Below, one piece after another: positions 21,067 to 30,725 of a stretch of DNA of 43,278 nucleotides. Origin of the DNA: DTFZ01 sp964510055 (lineage in GTDB: Bacteria > Bacillota > Clostridia > Christensenellales > SZUA-584); NCBI GenBank assembly GCA_964510055.1, contig CAZDZY010000010.1, positions 1-43,278 of the forward strand, written 5' to 3'. The notes below the pieces were generated by a model that was given only the letters and a program-made list of their open reading frames with translations, was not told the DNA's origin and did not search any database. Each line of letters begins with the position of its first letter. The first letter of the stretch is position 1. Both the position numbers and the translations under genes were made by a program.

Positions 21067-22476
21067 TTAAAATCCCCGTTTTTGTATGTACAGCCTTAAG
21101 TCCTTTATATTCGCCCGGCGCTCAATCCTTTTGCCGCCGCCGAAAACATCTTTTGATATCGCGCCCGCGCCGAACGCTTCCACGCCGCAAAGCTCTTCCA
21201 TGTTGTCGACGTTATATAAACACTCGAACCCTTTTTTCGAGTAGCCCGCGTTCTCTAAGCTGCCTTTCATATATTTCTGGCGGTACATGTAATATGGATG
21301 ATATCCGGCTGAGCGCAGGATTTGTTCCGCTTCGCCGACCATATCAGCCGTTTCCGAGTCGCCGGGGAAAGCCTCGGTGTTTTCTTCAGCGAACCTTGAT
21401 GCGCGCTTTATTGCCAGCGTATGCACCGTTATGTTTTCGGGCGAAAGGCTTATTACGCTTTGCAGCGTCGATCTTAAGTCGGCTGTTCCTTCTCCCGGCA
21501 AGCCCGCTATAATGTCGACGTTGATGATAAATCCCATCTTTACCGCCAGCTCATAAGCCCTGAAGAAGTCTTTTGCCGTGTGCCTGCGGCCAATGCGTAT
21601 AAGCGTTTCATCGCTCAGCGTCTGCGGGTTCACGCTTACGCGCCCCGCTCCCGCCTCCTTGATCAGCTTAAGCTTTTCTTCGGTGATAGTGTCCGGCCGC
21701 CCGGCCTCTACCGTAAATTCGCTCGCGCCTTCGGCGATATCGGCCGCCCTGTTGAGCACCTTACGCAGGTTCTTTTCGCTTAAGGCGGTGGGAGTCCCGC
21801 CGCCTATGTAAACGGCACGCACCCTGCCGCCGGAAAGCCGCTCCTCCGCTTCCGAAAGCTCATCCATCAGAGCCGCTATATACCTGTCTTCCGCGCCTTT
21901 AAAAACGTCCGGCGTATTCGAAGCGAACGAACAGTAGGCGCACCTCGACGTGCAGAACGGTATGCCTATATATACGTCCGTTTCGTTTTTCGCGGGAAAT
22001 AACGGCTTTTGTAAATCAATAATACTTTTCGCAAATTCGTACTTCTGCGGAGATGCGTCGAATTCGTTTAAAAAAAGCGCCTTTGCGCCCTGTTCTCCCA
22101 GCCTTGCTTCGCTGTCGCGAAGCAGCTTTGTAGGCCTTATGCCGGTAAGCGAGCCCCACGGCATCGATACGCCGAAATATCCGGACAGAGCGCGGTAGGC
22201 GCTTATCTTCGCCGCGCGCTTAGCGCTGCGCTTTTGTTCGAGCGCTCCTATTCCAAGATCGCAATCATATTCGTTTTCCGATACAACAGCGCCGTCAAGA
22301 TACAGGCTCGACCTGCTTATTACCCTGCCCTCTTCTTCTTTTGCGTGATGCAGTAGGCTGAAGCCTTCGGCAAGTGGCGCGGGTCCGGCAAGCTGTTCTA
22401 TCCTTCTTGTGTCTATAAACAGCCTTACTTCTTCGCATATGTCGCCAAAAAAACTGCCTGTGAAAAGCCCCGTCAT
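21067..22476 (-). CDS. hemZ: Oxygen-independent coproporphyrinogen III oxidase-like HemZ
   Basis: A 469-residue radical-SAM protein of the HemN/HemZ group. A HemZ-specific N-terminal region (about 1-165, including SLTGIRPTKLL) precedes the CX3CX2C cluster C175, C179, C182 (CTSRCAYCSF). The YIGGGTPT, EAGRPDT and DIIAGLPGEG segments follow. In the family it decarboxylates coproporphyrinogen III without oxygen, though some members are heme chaperone-like and the exact role here is unproven. Its ATG overlaps the stop of the upstream MBL gene by four bases. HisS and AspS genes, often next in Clostridia, are absent. Confidence 0.93.
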   Translation of the reverse strand: MTGLFTGSFFGDICEEVRLFIDTRRIEQLAGPAPLAEGFSLLHHAKEEEGRVISRSSLYLDGAVVSENEYDCDLGIGALEQKRSAKRAAKISAYRALSGYFGVSMPWGSLTGIRPTKLLRDSEARLGEQGAKALFLNEFDASPQKYEFAKSIIDLQKPLFPAKNETDVYIGIPFCTSRCAYCSFASNTPDVFKGAEDRYIAALMDELSEAEERLSGGRVRAVYIGGGTPTALSEKNLRKVLNRAADIAEGASEFTVEAGRPDTITEEKLKLIKEAGAGRVSVNPQTLSDETLIRIGRRHTAKDFFRAYELAVKMGFIINVDIIAGLPGEGTADLRSTLQSVISLSPENITVHTLAIKRASRFAEENTEAFPGDSETADMVGEAEQILRSAGYHPYYMYRQKYMKGSLENAGYSKKGFECLYNVDNMEELCGVEAFGAGAISKDVFGGGKRIERRANIKDLRLYIQKRGF

Positions 22477-23102
22477 TCAGGCCTCTTTAAATACGGGTTC
22501 CTGCGAAACTCGCTGAAAAGCGTGGTGTCCGGGCCGTGGCCCGGGTAGACCGTGTAATCATGCTTAAGGCCGCATATTTTATTATCCAGCGTGTCTTTAA
22601 ACTCGATCGGGTCTCCTCCCGGAAGGTCCGTCCTCCCGACGGACAAATGAAACAGCGTGTCGCCCGAGAACATAACTCCTTCGGCAATGTAGCATACGCT
22701 TCCTCCCGAATGCCCCGGGGTATGCAGCACGTATACGTCCATATCAGCCGCTTCTATCGTCTCTCCGCCGCGCAGTATTATATCCGCCTCGCACGGCTGG
22801 ATATGGAATCCCATCGTTGCGGCCAGATATTCCTTTGAGCTTTTCAGCATGCCGATATCCCTCTCGTGTATGCATACCTCTGCGCCCGTCGCGCGCTTAA
22901 GCTCCGCAACCGCAGCTATATGGTCAAAATGCCCGTGCGTCAGCAGTATATGCGTAACGTCTTCGAGCCCGTTATCTTCGAGCCAAGAGAGTATCCCGGG
23001 GCAGTCGCCGCCCGGGTCGACTACGAAAGCGCAGTCCGCGCCTTCCCTGAACGCTATATATGTATTCGCCCCCATCGCTGTTTCGACCTGTATTACTTTC
23101 AT
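22473..23102 (-). CDS. MBL-fold hydrolase, glyoxalase II-like
   Basis: A 209-residue metallo-beta-lactamase-fold hydrolase. The metal ligands are in THGHFDHIAA, the later HTPGHSGGS, the bridging D of FSGDTLF and a final YPGHG. This is the short form found between dtd and hemZ in many Clostridia; glyoxalase II activity is only a family-level guess. GGAG precedes the ATG. Confidence 0.93.
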   Translation of the reverse strand: MKVIQVETAMGANTYIAFREGADCAFVVDPGGDCPGILSWLEDNGLEDVTHILLTHGHFDHIAAVAELKRATGAEVCIHERDIGMLKSSKEYLAATMGFHIQPCEADIILRGGETIEAADMDVYVLHTPGHSGGSVCYIAEGVMFSGDTLFHLSVGRTDLPGGDPIEFKDTLDNKICGLKHDYTVYPGHGPDTTLFSEFRRNPYLKRPE

Positions 23103-23127
23103 TTCTCCTGTCTCCTGTACGCCGCTG

Positions 23128-23574
23128 TTAAAAGATCCGCCGCGAGTTGAGCAGTATGGTCACCGGCCCGTCGCCCGAAGATTCCACCGCCATATGTGCG
23201 CCGAATTCGCCCGTTTTTGTTATTATGCCCATTGCCCGGAAAGCCGCGGCGCATTTTTCGTACATATGCCGTGCTTCCGCCGCTTCAGCAGCCCGCGCGA
23301 AGTCCGGGCGCTTTCCTTTCCTCGCGTCGCCCAATAGCGTGAACTGCGATACGACGAGTATCTCCCCCGCTATATCGGCTACGCTTTTATCCATCTTCCC
23401 GCAGTTGTCAAAGATCCTTAAGCCAACAGTTTTGCGGACTATATAATCAAGGTCTTCGTCGGTATCGCCCTTCTCGACCCCGAGCAGCAGCAAAAGCCCT
23501 TCGCCTATCCTCCCCGTCTCCCTTCCGCCCGCCGTGACCGAAGCGCCGGAGACGCGCTGTACAACAGCTGTCAT
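23128..23574 (-). CDS. dtd: D-aminoacyl-tRNA deacylase
   Basis: A 148-residue homodimeric proofreading enzyme that hydrolyses D-aminoacyl-tRNA. The SQFTL motif is present (SQFTLLGDARKGKRPDF). The second active-site motif, normally NxGPxT, reads GDGPVT, so the usual asparagine is glycine. GAGGA lies before the ATG. It sits between relA and the MBL gene, the standard order. Confidence 0.95.
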   Translation of the reverse strand: MTAVVQRVSGASVTAGGRETGRIGEGLLLLLGVEKGDTDEDLDYIVRKTVGLRIFDNCGKMDKSVADIAGEILVVSQFTLLGDARKGKRPDFARAAEAAEARHMYEKCAAAFRAMGIITKTGEFGAHMAVESSGDGPVTILLNSRRIF

Positions 23575-23591
23575 TATTCCTCCTCAGCTAA

Positions 23592-23620
23592 GAAAGCCTG
23601 CGGGCTTTCCGGAGCCCCTT
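23592..23620. repeat. Small hairpin near dtd, possible diverged palindromic element
   Basis: GAAAGCC-TGCG-GGCTTTC is a 7-bp stem followed by CGGAGCCCC. The design (stem followed by a GG..CCC tail) recalls the CCCCAAAAAG palindromes near 37.1 and 40.0 kb, but the sequence match is limited. Confidence 0.3.
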
Positions 23621-23622
23621 CT

Positions 23623-23680
23623 AAACCATTGATTGATCGGTATGCTGCCAATCCAGCATACATCATTAAATCAATGGTTT
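23623..23680. repeat. Nested inverted repeat directly after relA
   Basis: A perfect 12-bp outer inverted repeat (AAACCATTGATT at 23623-23634 and its complement at 23669-23680, abutting the relA stop) encloses an inner 7-bp repeat (TATGCTG at 23641-23647 with 23654-23660). No T tract follows on the minus strand, so it is not an ordinary terminator. It could be an RNA stability element or the ends of a tiny miniature element. Confidence 0.7.
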
Positions 23681-25822
23681 TTACTTATGTATCCTGAAAA
23701 CTTCATGCACGCCCGCTATCGACTTTAATCCTTTGAACATAATATCGAGCTGCGATATATCGGATATCTCTATGCCTATTATCACTACGGCCGTGCCGCC
23801 TTTCCCCATCTTCGCGTTTACAGACGTCATCGGTATGCCCATGTTCAATATCTTGTTGGATATTTCGGCGATAAGCCCATGACGGTCGTCCGCGTTCATC
23901 TGTATCTCAACGTTGTACGAAGAGAGTTCGCCTTTCGACCACGATACGTCTATCATGCGCCCCTGCTCGAAGTCTTCAGTTTTAATATTCGGGCAGTCGC
24001 TCCTGTGCACCGATACGCCCCTGCCGCGCGTTATATAGCCTGTAATGCTGTCGCCCGGCACGGGATTGCAGCATTTCGCGAACCGGACGAGCATGTCGTC
24101 GTATCCCTTTACAACTATGCCGCCCGAATCGCGGCGCCGCGGCTTTCTCGTTTCCTGCTTTATTGTTTCCGCCTTGTTCTCACGGTTGTATTCCTGTATC
24201 AGTTTCGAGAGTATCTGGCCGGTAGCTATGCCGCCGTACCCGACCGCCGCGTACATATCGTCGACCGACTGCAGCGAGAATTTCCGGAATACACCTTTGA
24301 GCCATTCCGGCCGGAACAGCGTTTTAAAATCGTACCCGCGGTGCTTCGCTTCTTTTTCAAGCATCTCGCGGCCTTTTTCTATGTTCTCTTCTTTGAGCTC
24401 CTTGCGGAACCAGTTTTTTATCTTGCTCTTGGCCTGCGACGTCTTTACTACCTTCAGCCAGTCCCGCGAAGGGCCTTTCGACGCCGCTGACGTTATTATT
24501 TCCACTATATCGCCGGTTTTAAGGACATGCCCTAATGGCACTATCTTGCCGTTAACTTTGGCGCCAGTGCATTTGTTGCCTATCTCGCTGTGTACTCCAT
24601 ACGCGAAATCAAGGGGCGTAGCGCCCTGTATGAACTCCTTGACGTCGCCTTTAGGCGTAAATACGAAAACCCTGTCCCTGTAGAAGTCGACTTTGAGCGA
24701 CTCCATGAACTCCTTTGAGTCGCGCATGTCCGTCTGCCATTCGAGAAGGTCGCGGAGCCACGCGAGCTTATTATCCATGTCTTTGTCGGCCGTTACGCCT
24801 TCCTTATAGCGCCAGTGCGCCGCGATGCCGTACTCGGCGGTGGTATGCATCTCCTTTGTGCGTATCTGCACCTCGAAAGGCCTTCCGTCGCTGCCCAGCA
24901 CGGTCGTATGGATCGACTGGTACATGTTCTGTTTCGGCACCGCTATATAATCTTTGAAGCGACCGGGGATAGGCTTCCACTCCGTGTGTATGGTGCCCAG
25001 CACCGCATAGCAATCCCTCACCGTTTTGACTATTATGCGGATAGCCATGAGGTCGTAGACCTCTTCGAACTCCCGCTGTTTGTTGTGTATCTTGCTGTAG
25101 ATGCTGTATATATGCTTAGGCCGCCCTTCCACTTCGGCCTCCACTTTTATTTTTTTAAGCAGGCCTTTTATCTCTTCTATGACGCCGTTTATATACTCGT
25201 TCCTTTGGGCGCGCGTCTCCGATATCTTATCAGCTATATCGAAATACGCTCCCTCGTCGAGATATTTTAACGACAGGTCCTCGAGCTGCCATTTTATTGT
25301 ATTGATGCCGAGGCGGTGGGCCAGAGGCGCGTATATTTCGAGGGTCTCCCTCGATTTCTCTATCTGCTTTTCTTTGCTCTGGTATTTCAATGTGCGCATA
25401 TTGTGCAAACGGTCGGCAAGCTTTACGAGTATCACGCGTATATCGCTCGCCATCGCGAGAAACATCTTGCGAAGGTTTTCTGCCTGGTTCTCCTCTTTCG
25501 AAAGGAAGTCTACCTGGCCTACTTTAGTGACCCCGTCAACGAGCTTCGCTATCTCCTCGCCGAACAGTTCCTTTATCTGCCCTATCGTCATACGCGTGTC
25601 TTCGGCTATATCGTGGAACAGCCCGGCGACTATCGTCGTAATGTCCAGCTGAAGGTCAATGAGTATGCTCGCGACTTCGTACGGATGCATAAAGAAAGGC
25701 TCGCCCGAAAGCCGCGTCTGCCCCTCGTGGGCCTTCTCCGCAAAGATATAGGCTTTTTTAAAAAACGCCTGATCGGCCGGACTGTAATTCTTCTTTTTAA
25801 GTTTTTCCGTCAGTTCTTCCAA
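23681..25822 (-). CDS. relA: Bifunctional (p)ppGpp synthetase/hydrolase (Rel)
   Basis: A 713-residue long RSH protein. The HD hydrolase domain (H46, HD at 70-71, EDT at 74-76) has intact metal-site residues, suggesting both synthesis and hydrolysis. The synthetase domain shows YQSIHTTV and EVQIRT; then come TGS (about 390-450), a helical/zinc-finger region (CCNPVPGD) and a C-terminal ACT domain. The start is TTG 25822 with GGAG 8 bases upstream, and no ATG fits. It lies 27 bases after recJ. Confidence 0.96.
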   Translation of the reverse strand: MEELTEKLKKKNYSPADQAFFKKAYIFAEKAHEGQTRLSGEPFFMHPYEVASILIDLQLDITTIVAGLFHDIAEDTRMTIGQIKELFGEEIAKLVDGVTKVGQVDFLSKEENQAENLRKMFLAMASDIRVILVKLADRLHNMRTLKYQSKEKQIEKSRETLEIYAPLAHRLGINTIKWQLEDLSLKYLDEGAYFDIADKISETRAQRNEYINGVIEEIKGLLKKIKVEAEVEGRPKHIYSIYSKIHNKQREFEEVYDLMAIRIIVKTVRDCYAVLGTIHTEWKPIPGRFKDYIAVPKQNMYQSIHTTVLGSDGRPFEVQIRTKEMHTTAEYGIAAHWRYKEGVTADKDMDNKLAWLRDLLEWQTDMRDSKEFMESLKVDFYRDRVFVFTPKGDVKEFIQGATPLDFAYGVHSEIGNKCTGAKVNGKIVPLGHVLKTGDIVEIITSAASKGPSRDWLKVVKTSQAKSKIKNWFRKELKEENIEKGREMLEKEAKHRGYDFKTLFRPEWLKGVFRKFSLQSVDDMYAAVGYGGIATGQILSKLIQEYNRENKAETIKQETRKPRRRDSGGIVVKGYDDMLVRFAKCCNPVPGDSITGYITRGRGVSVHRSDCPNIKTEDFEQGRMIDVSWSKGELSSYNVEIQMNADDRHGLIAEISNKILNMGIPMTSVNAKMGKGGTAVVIIGIEISDISQLDIMFKGLKSIAGVHEVFRIHK

Positions 25823-25849
25823 TGCCCGTTCTCCAAACCCCTGAATAAT

Positions 25850-28192
25850 TTATTCTTTTCGGGGCGTTGATATAAAGTATTCAAAGCTCCTGTATGCGGC
25901 GCTCTGATGAAGTTCCTTTTTAGGAGCTTTTATTGCATGTATTCTACCACTTCCGCAAGGTTCAATCAACTTGAGCTCCTCAAACACTTTCAGCATGAAA
26001 GCACATTTTTCCGGGCTTACAGCAAAGGCTGCAGCGGCCTCATCGGCGCGTATCCCGCCTTCCGGCAAAGCGCGGAAAGCACGCAGCATCTCTTCCCTTC
26101 CGGCAAAATATATCTGCGCGTGCTTTTTGTATTCGTCCGCCATCGCCGCGTCAAAAAACGAACCGGGCGCGGCGCCAACCCGAAGCGTCCTTTCATGCCC
26201 TGCCGGAACGGAGCACGCGACGCAGTTATCGGCGCTGTACGCCTTATCGTCGAACAAAGAGAGTTCTCCTGCCTTCAGCGCCTCATCGGCCGCCTTTACG
26301 CGAATTACCCTATTGAATGCGGGCACGGTCGCTGCCGCCACGCACAAGCCGAACCTGCTCTCAGACAGCTCTGTTTCAAAAGCTTTTACGAATGCCGGCT
26401 CGTCCATGGTTTGACAAGCGCCGTTTTCAGCGATGTAGGTTACCTCGCCGATAAAATTTCGTATCATATTTTCCCTGTTTGCGGCAAGGAAGCCCTCGAT
26501 GAGCGTTTTGTCATACTGCATTGCAAATTCCCGCACTATAAGCTGCGGCATGCCGCTGTAATCGTTTATCTCCGCTTCGCACAGGCAGTCGCCCTTCCCT
26601 GAAACGAAGGAATGGGAATCCTTAAAATAGAAGTTTACAGCGTCTATGGAATTTCCGCCTTTCCGCAAAGAAAACTTCATGTGCGGCTTTCTGCCGTTCC
26701 CTACAAACTTTGTGTCCCTTATATCAGCCCCGAATACCGCCAGCACGGGCTTTTCGTTGCTTTGCCCGAACGGCTCGAGCTTTTCCATGTCGCGAACGAA
26801 ATCCTTAGTTATATCTTTGATAGCTATACCGATATCGTATATCTTCTTCGGCCTGAACACGCTCTCGCTATAACGCCCGTCCGCATACCGGCATACCTCA
26901 AGCCTCAGATCGTCAAGTATGCCGGGGTCTATAGTGAGCCCCGCGGCCTGCGCGTGGCCTCCGAATTTCTCATACCTCTGCGCAAATTTACCTAATGTTT
27001 CGAATATGTTTATTCCCTCTATGCTGCGCGCGCTTCCCACAAGTTTCCCTTCGTTACCGCCGAACAGCACGCACGGCCTGTAATACTTTTCGGCTATCTT
27101 CGCCGCCGCAATTCCTATAACCCCGGTATTCCATGTTTCGCCGGCCAGCATTATAACGCTGTCTTTCATATACTTATGCTCCCGTATCATCTCTTCCGCG
27201 GAGCTTAGTATGTCTTCGACCTCCTGCCTGCGGCGGTCGTTAAGTGCGCAGAGCTCCTGCGCGTTTTCACGCAGTCCGGGCGAGGTTACTTGCGCGCTGA
27301 GTATCGAAACGGCGAGAGAAGCGGTATCCATGCGGCCCGCGGCGTTTATCCTCGGGCCGAGCCCGAAGCTTACGCCGTAAGATGTTATCCTGGTAAGCTC
27401 TATCCCCGCCGCCTGCGCTAAGCATTTGAGCCCCGCGCTTGCATCACTGCGCAGTTTTTTCAGCCCCATATGCGCTATAGCCCTGTTTTCGCCGATAAGC
27501 GGCACTATGTCCGTTATCGTGCCGACTGCTATAAGGTCGATATACTTCACGGCTTCGGCAAGGGAAGAAAGCGCCTCGATAAGCTTAAAAGCAACGCCGC
27601 AGCCCGCGAGATGCGGGAACGGATACGCGCTGTCCTCCCGTTTGGCGTTTATTATATACGGCGTGTCGGGGAGCTCGCCGCACTCGTGATGGTCGGTGAC
27701 TATTACGTCGACCCCGAGGCTCTTTGCGCGGGCTATTTCAACAACGTTCGTTATCCCGCAATCGACGGTTATTATGAGCTTCGTACCGTTGGCGGCAATC
27801 GCTTCTACGGCGTCCAGCGAGAGCCCGTAACCCTCCCTGTGGCGGTTCGGCGTCATTATAGAAACATCAGCGCCGTTTTTCTTAAGGTGCAGGTACAGGG
27901 CGCAGCCGCCGCACGTGCCGTCCGCGTCATAATCGCAGAACACCATAATCTTCTCGCCCTTCTCAAGCGCCGCTTTGACCCTGTCAACGCTTCCCCGCAT
28001 ATCGGGCAGAAGATACGGGTCAGAAAGCTGCTCCGGCCCCGGGTGCAAAAATCTCTTTGCCTCTTCAGCGCTGCCGATGCCCCGCCGGCATAGCAGCCGC
28101 GCGGCGGGAAGCGACAGCCCCGCCCCGCGCATTATCTCTAAAGCTTTATCTTCCGTGCATCCGCAATCGTATATCCTCTGTTCAAAAATCAC
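25850..28192 (-). CDS. recJ: Single-strand-specific exonuclease RecJ
   Basis: 5'-3' ssDNA exonuclease of recombination and repair. It is about 780 residues from GTG 28192 (GGGG 7 bases upstream; an in-frame TTG at 28207 is less well placed). The DHH catalytic motifs are DYDADG (87-92) and DHHE (167-170), with GPRINAAGRM in the DHHA1 region, then an OB-fold. The C-terminal extension (about 560-780), as in Gram-positive RecJ, ends in a winged-helix-like segment. Confidence 0.95.
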   Translation of the reverse strand: MIFEQRIYDCGCTEDKALEIMRGAGLSLPAARLLCRRGIGSAEEAKRFLHPGPEQLSDPYLLPDMRGSVDRVKAALEKGEKIMVFCDYDADGTCGGCALYLHLKKNGADVSIMTPNRHREGYGLSLDAVEAIAANGTKLIITVDCGITNVVEIARAKSLGVDVIVTDHHECGELPDTPYIINAKREDSAYPFPHLAGCGVAFKLIEALSSLAEAVKYIDLIAVGTITDIVPLIGENRAIAHMGLKKLRSDASAGLKCLAQAAGIELTRITSYGVSFGLGPRINAAGRMDTASLAVSILSAQVTSPGLRENAQELCALNDRRRQEVEDILSSAEEMIREHKYMKDSVIMLAGETWNTGVIGIAAAKIAEKYYRPCVLFGGNEGKLVGSARSIEGINIFETLGKFAQRYEKFGGHAQAAGLTIDPGILDDLRLEVCRYADGRYSESVFRPKKIYDIGIAIKDITKDFVRDMEKLEPFGQSNEKPVLAVFGADIRDTKFVGNGRKPHMKFSLRKGGNSIDAVNFYFKDSHSFVSGKGDCLCEAEINDYSGMPQLIVREFAMQYDKTLIEGFLAANRENMIRNFIGEVTYIAENGACQTMDEPAFVKAFETELSESRFGLCVAAATVPAFNRVIRVKAADEALKAGELSLFDDKAYSADNCVACSVPAGHERTLRVGAAPGSFFDAAMADEYKKHAQIYFAGREEMLRAFRALPEGGIRADEAAAAFAVSPEKCAFMLKVFEELKLIEPCGSGRIHAIKAPKKELHQSAAYRSFEYFISTPRKE

Positions 28193-28224
28193 ACTATGAC
28201 CCCGCAAAAGTATACTTTTCTTAT

Positions 28225-28233
28225 ATTATAACA
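28225..28233 (-). promoter_or_regulatory. Extended -10 promoter of recJ-relA
   Basis: TGTTATAAT on the minus strand, at the foot of the secDF terminator. No recognisable -35. It would start transcription about 25 bases before the recJ GTG. Confidence 0.55.
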
Positions 28234-28262
28234 AAAAGCCTCTCCCTCGGGAAAGGCTTTTT
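28233..28262 (-). terminator. Intrinsic terminator of secD-secF
   Basis: AAAAGCC(T)TTCCC / GGGA(G)AGGCTTTT forms a long stem with one G-T pair and a short loop, with T at the minus-strand 3' side. It lies 17 bases after the secF stop. Confidence 0.85.
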
Positions 28263-28278
28263 ACATGACAAATTTCCT

Positions 28279-29223
28279 TTATGCTTTTGATTTCGCCGCC
28301 ACTGCTTTATTATGTATCCTTCTGTCTCTTCTGTTTTCAAACCAGACCCACATCGCGCTCGCGATGAATATTGAAGAGTACGTGCCGCTTATTAAGCCTA
28401 CTATTATGGGAAGTGAGAACTCCTTTATCGACGGCACTCCGAATATATAGACCGCGGTTATCGTGATCAACGTTGTGAGCGAAGTGTTTATCGTCCTCGG
28501 CATCGTTTCCTTTATACTCAGGTCGGCTATCTGCATCCTCGGCATCTCTTTCGCGCCGAAACGGCGGTTGTTCTCCCTTATCCTGTCGAACACGACTATC
28601 GTGTCGTTTATCGAGTAACCGACTATCGTAAGGCAGGCGGCGATATACGGGCTGTTCACCTGTATCCTGAATATTGCCACGAATGCCGTCATAATGAGCA
28701 CGTCGTGTAAGAGCGCTACTACAGCCGCTATGCCTGAATACAGCGCAAATCTTATCCATATGTATATCAGCATGGCGGCCGCCGCTATCGCGATCGACAG
28801 AAAAGCGTTCGCTACTATCTGCCCCGAAGTAGTACCCGCGACGTTTTCTATTTCGCCCGGATTAACGTTCGGATATTTATCTGACAGTGAATTCAATATG
28901 TCTCCGCGAAGCTGTTTTGCATCTGTATCGAGGGGAAGCTGCTGTATACGGACTACCGCCAGATCATTTATATCGCTGCCGGTCTTGCTCGCGTGCACTA
29001 TCTGCGCCATCGCAGGATCTATACCGTTAGCGGAAAGCGCAGTATTTATATCCTGGTCGCTGAACTCCTGCCCCATCTCTATGGTCAGTATGCTTCCGCC
29101 GGTGAAATCTATTCCGAGGTTAAGGCCCCCGGATATGAGTCCCGCGATCAGCCCGGCGAGTATTATAATGCCCGAAAGTGCAACGAAGTATTTTGTTTTG
29201 CTTAAAAACCTCATCTTTTCCAT
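28279..29223 (-). CDS. secF: Protein translocase subunit SecF
   Basis: A 314-residue partner of SecD that uses the proton gradient to help preprotein export. The first membrane helix is followed by GIDFTGGSIL, an extracytoplasmic loop, then five helices with the RND-like VGYSINDTIVVFDRIRENNR signature. The secD stop is one base before the ATG and the end of secD (AAAGGAGG) provides the ribosome binding site, so the two are tightly coupled. Confidence 0.96.
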   Translation of the reverse strand: MEKMRFLSKTKYFVALSGIIILAGLIAGLISGGLNLGIDFTGGSILTIEMGQEFSDQDINTALSANGIDPAMAQIVHASKTGSDINDLAVVRIQQLPLDTDAKQLRGDILNSLSDKYPNVNPGEIENVAGTTSGQIVANAFLSIAIAAAAMLIYIWIRFALYSGIAAVVALLHDVLIMTAFVAIFRIQVNSPYIAACLTIVGYSINDTIVVFDRIRENNRRFGAKEMPRMQIADLSIKETMPRTINTSLTTLITITAVYIFGVPSIKEFSLPIIVGLISGTYSSIFIASAMWVWFENRRDRRIHNKAVAAKSKA

Positions 29224-29224
29224 G

Positions 29225-30535
29225 TTACTCGCCTCCTTTCAGCGAAAGCTGCCAGTCTTTCCGGCGGTTAGAGTAGCGCTTTAAGTTCTTAATGTTAAAG
29301 TCAATTATTATGCCCAGCAGCCATCTCGTAACGACGACCGCCGTAAACATCGAGACAACGATACTTATTATCAGCGTATATCCGAAACCTTTGACCGTGC
29401 CTACGCCGAACCATGCTATAACAGCGCCTGAGATAATCGTAGTGATGTTCGAGTCGATGATCGTGCTCAATGCCTTATGGAAGCCTGCTTTCATAGAGGC
29501 GCGCAGCGTCTTTCCTGCGGAAAGCTCGTCATTGAACCTCTCGAATATGATGACGTTGGCGTCGACCGCCATTCCTATACCGAGTATCAGCCCCGCTATA
29601 CCCGGCAGCGTAAGCTGTATAGCCGGTATAAGCGCGAGAATAAGCAATATCATGTACATATAAAGAGTCAGCGCTACACACGCTACAAGACCCGGCAGCC
29701 GATAATAGACGAGCATGAAAAGGAACAGCACCGCGCAGCCCACTAACCCTGCAAGAAGGCTCGTATTCAAAGCGTCCTGGCCGAGCGACGCGCTCATGGA
29801 GCGGTTCTCAGCTTCTAAAAGCGTGAGCGGCAGAGCGCCCGATTCTATCTGCATCGCAAGGTTCTGGGCTTCATCTACAGAAAAGTTACCTTTTATTATA
29901 GCTTCTCCGCCGTATATCGGGCCATCGTCCACGCCTGCTGTAGATATCTCGTTTCCGTCTAAAGTTATCGTGATGTTCGTATGGTTATTATACGCATCTT
30001 CGGTGAGCAGGGCGAATTTTTCCGAGCCCTCCGAGTTGAATCTCAAAGCGACAACAATGCTCTGGACCCCGAACTGGTCGGTTTGCTGCGTGGCATAGGC
30101 CTGGCTGACTTCAGTGCCTTCAAGCATCGTCTCCCCGGCAGCGTTCTTGAATTCAAGTTTGCCCGGCGTGACTATGGCTTTTATAATTGCGTCAGGTTCC
30201 TTTACTTCGCTCGTCGCGTTTATCGGCACCTCCATCCTTATGCTGTTGGCACCCTGCTGTACGACCGTGGCTTCGGTATAGCCCTTTTCATCGAGCCTGT
30301 TGCGAAGCACGCTTACTGTCGAATACATCTTCGCGTTAAATTCATCGATAGTGTAATTGCCCTGATCCGCCGTGAATACTGCGTATACCCCGCCGGTAAG
30401 GTCGAGCCCGAGCTTTACCTGCTGCGGCAGGGGCTTAAAGTCGTATATGTCCACCGAAAATCCGGCCAATGAAAAATACACGATCACGCCGAGCACTATG
30501 AGCGCTATAAGCGTTATTAACCTGCGTCTCTTCAT
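29225..30535 (-). CDS. secD: Protein translocase subunit SecD
   Basis: 436 residues, the short Gram-positive form. One N-terminal helix, the conserved LGLDLTGGVYAVF, a P1 extracytoplasmic domain (about 40-255), then five membrane helices with GMAVDANVIIFERFNDEL. SecD and SecF are separate genes rather than a fused SecDF as in Bacillus. A long leader (about 120 bases) precedes it, with AAGGAGGA before the ATG. Confidence 0.96.
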   Translation of the reverse strand: MKRRRLITLIALIVLGVIVYFSLAGFSVDIYDFKPLPQQVKLGLDLTGGVYAVFTADQGNYTIDEFNAKMYSTVSVLRNRLDEKGYTEATVVQQGANSIRMEVPINATSEVKEPDAIIKAIVTPGKLEFKNAAGETMLEGTEVSQAYATQQTDQFGVQSIVVALRFNSEGSEKFALLTEDAYNNHTNITITLDGNEISTAGVDDGPIYGGEAIIKGNFSVDEAQNLAMQIESGALPLTLLEAENRSMSASLGQDALNTSLLAGLVGCAVLFLFMLVYYRLPGLVACVALTLYMYMILLILALIPAIQLTLPGIAGLILGIGMAVDANVIIFERFNDELSAGKTLRASMKAGFHKALSTIIDSNITTIISGAVIAWFGVGTVKGFGYTLIISIVVSMFTAVVVTRWLLGIIIDFNIKNLKRYSNRRKDWQLSLKGGE

Positions 30536-30665
30536 GTATTACCGCTTCCTCCTTATGTATTTGCTGTATCATCAATATCTTATCGTCTTACCGCGGATCA
30601 TCCAAGATCCCGGTCTCTGTCTGTTGTTTAAGCAGTCCTAAAGCGACCGCAGAAAAACTCATTCC

Positions 30666-30693
30666 ATTATACCACGCAAGCCCCAATAGTCAA
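30666..30693 (-). promoter_or_regulatory. Promoter of secD-secF
   Basis: TTGACT (30688-30693), 16 bases, then an extended -10 TGGTATAAT (TATAAT at 30666-30671) on the minus strand. The leader contains an imperfect hairpin (GGGATC/GATCC) around 30590-30615. Confidence 0.8.
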
Positions 30694-30725
30694 CAAAATA
30701 ACGATTGCTGATAAGCTGCAGACTA

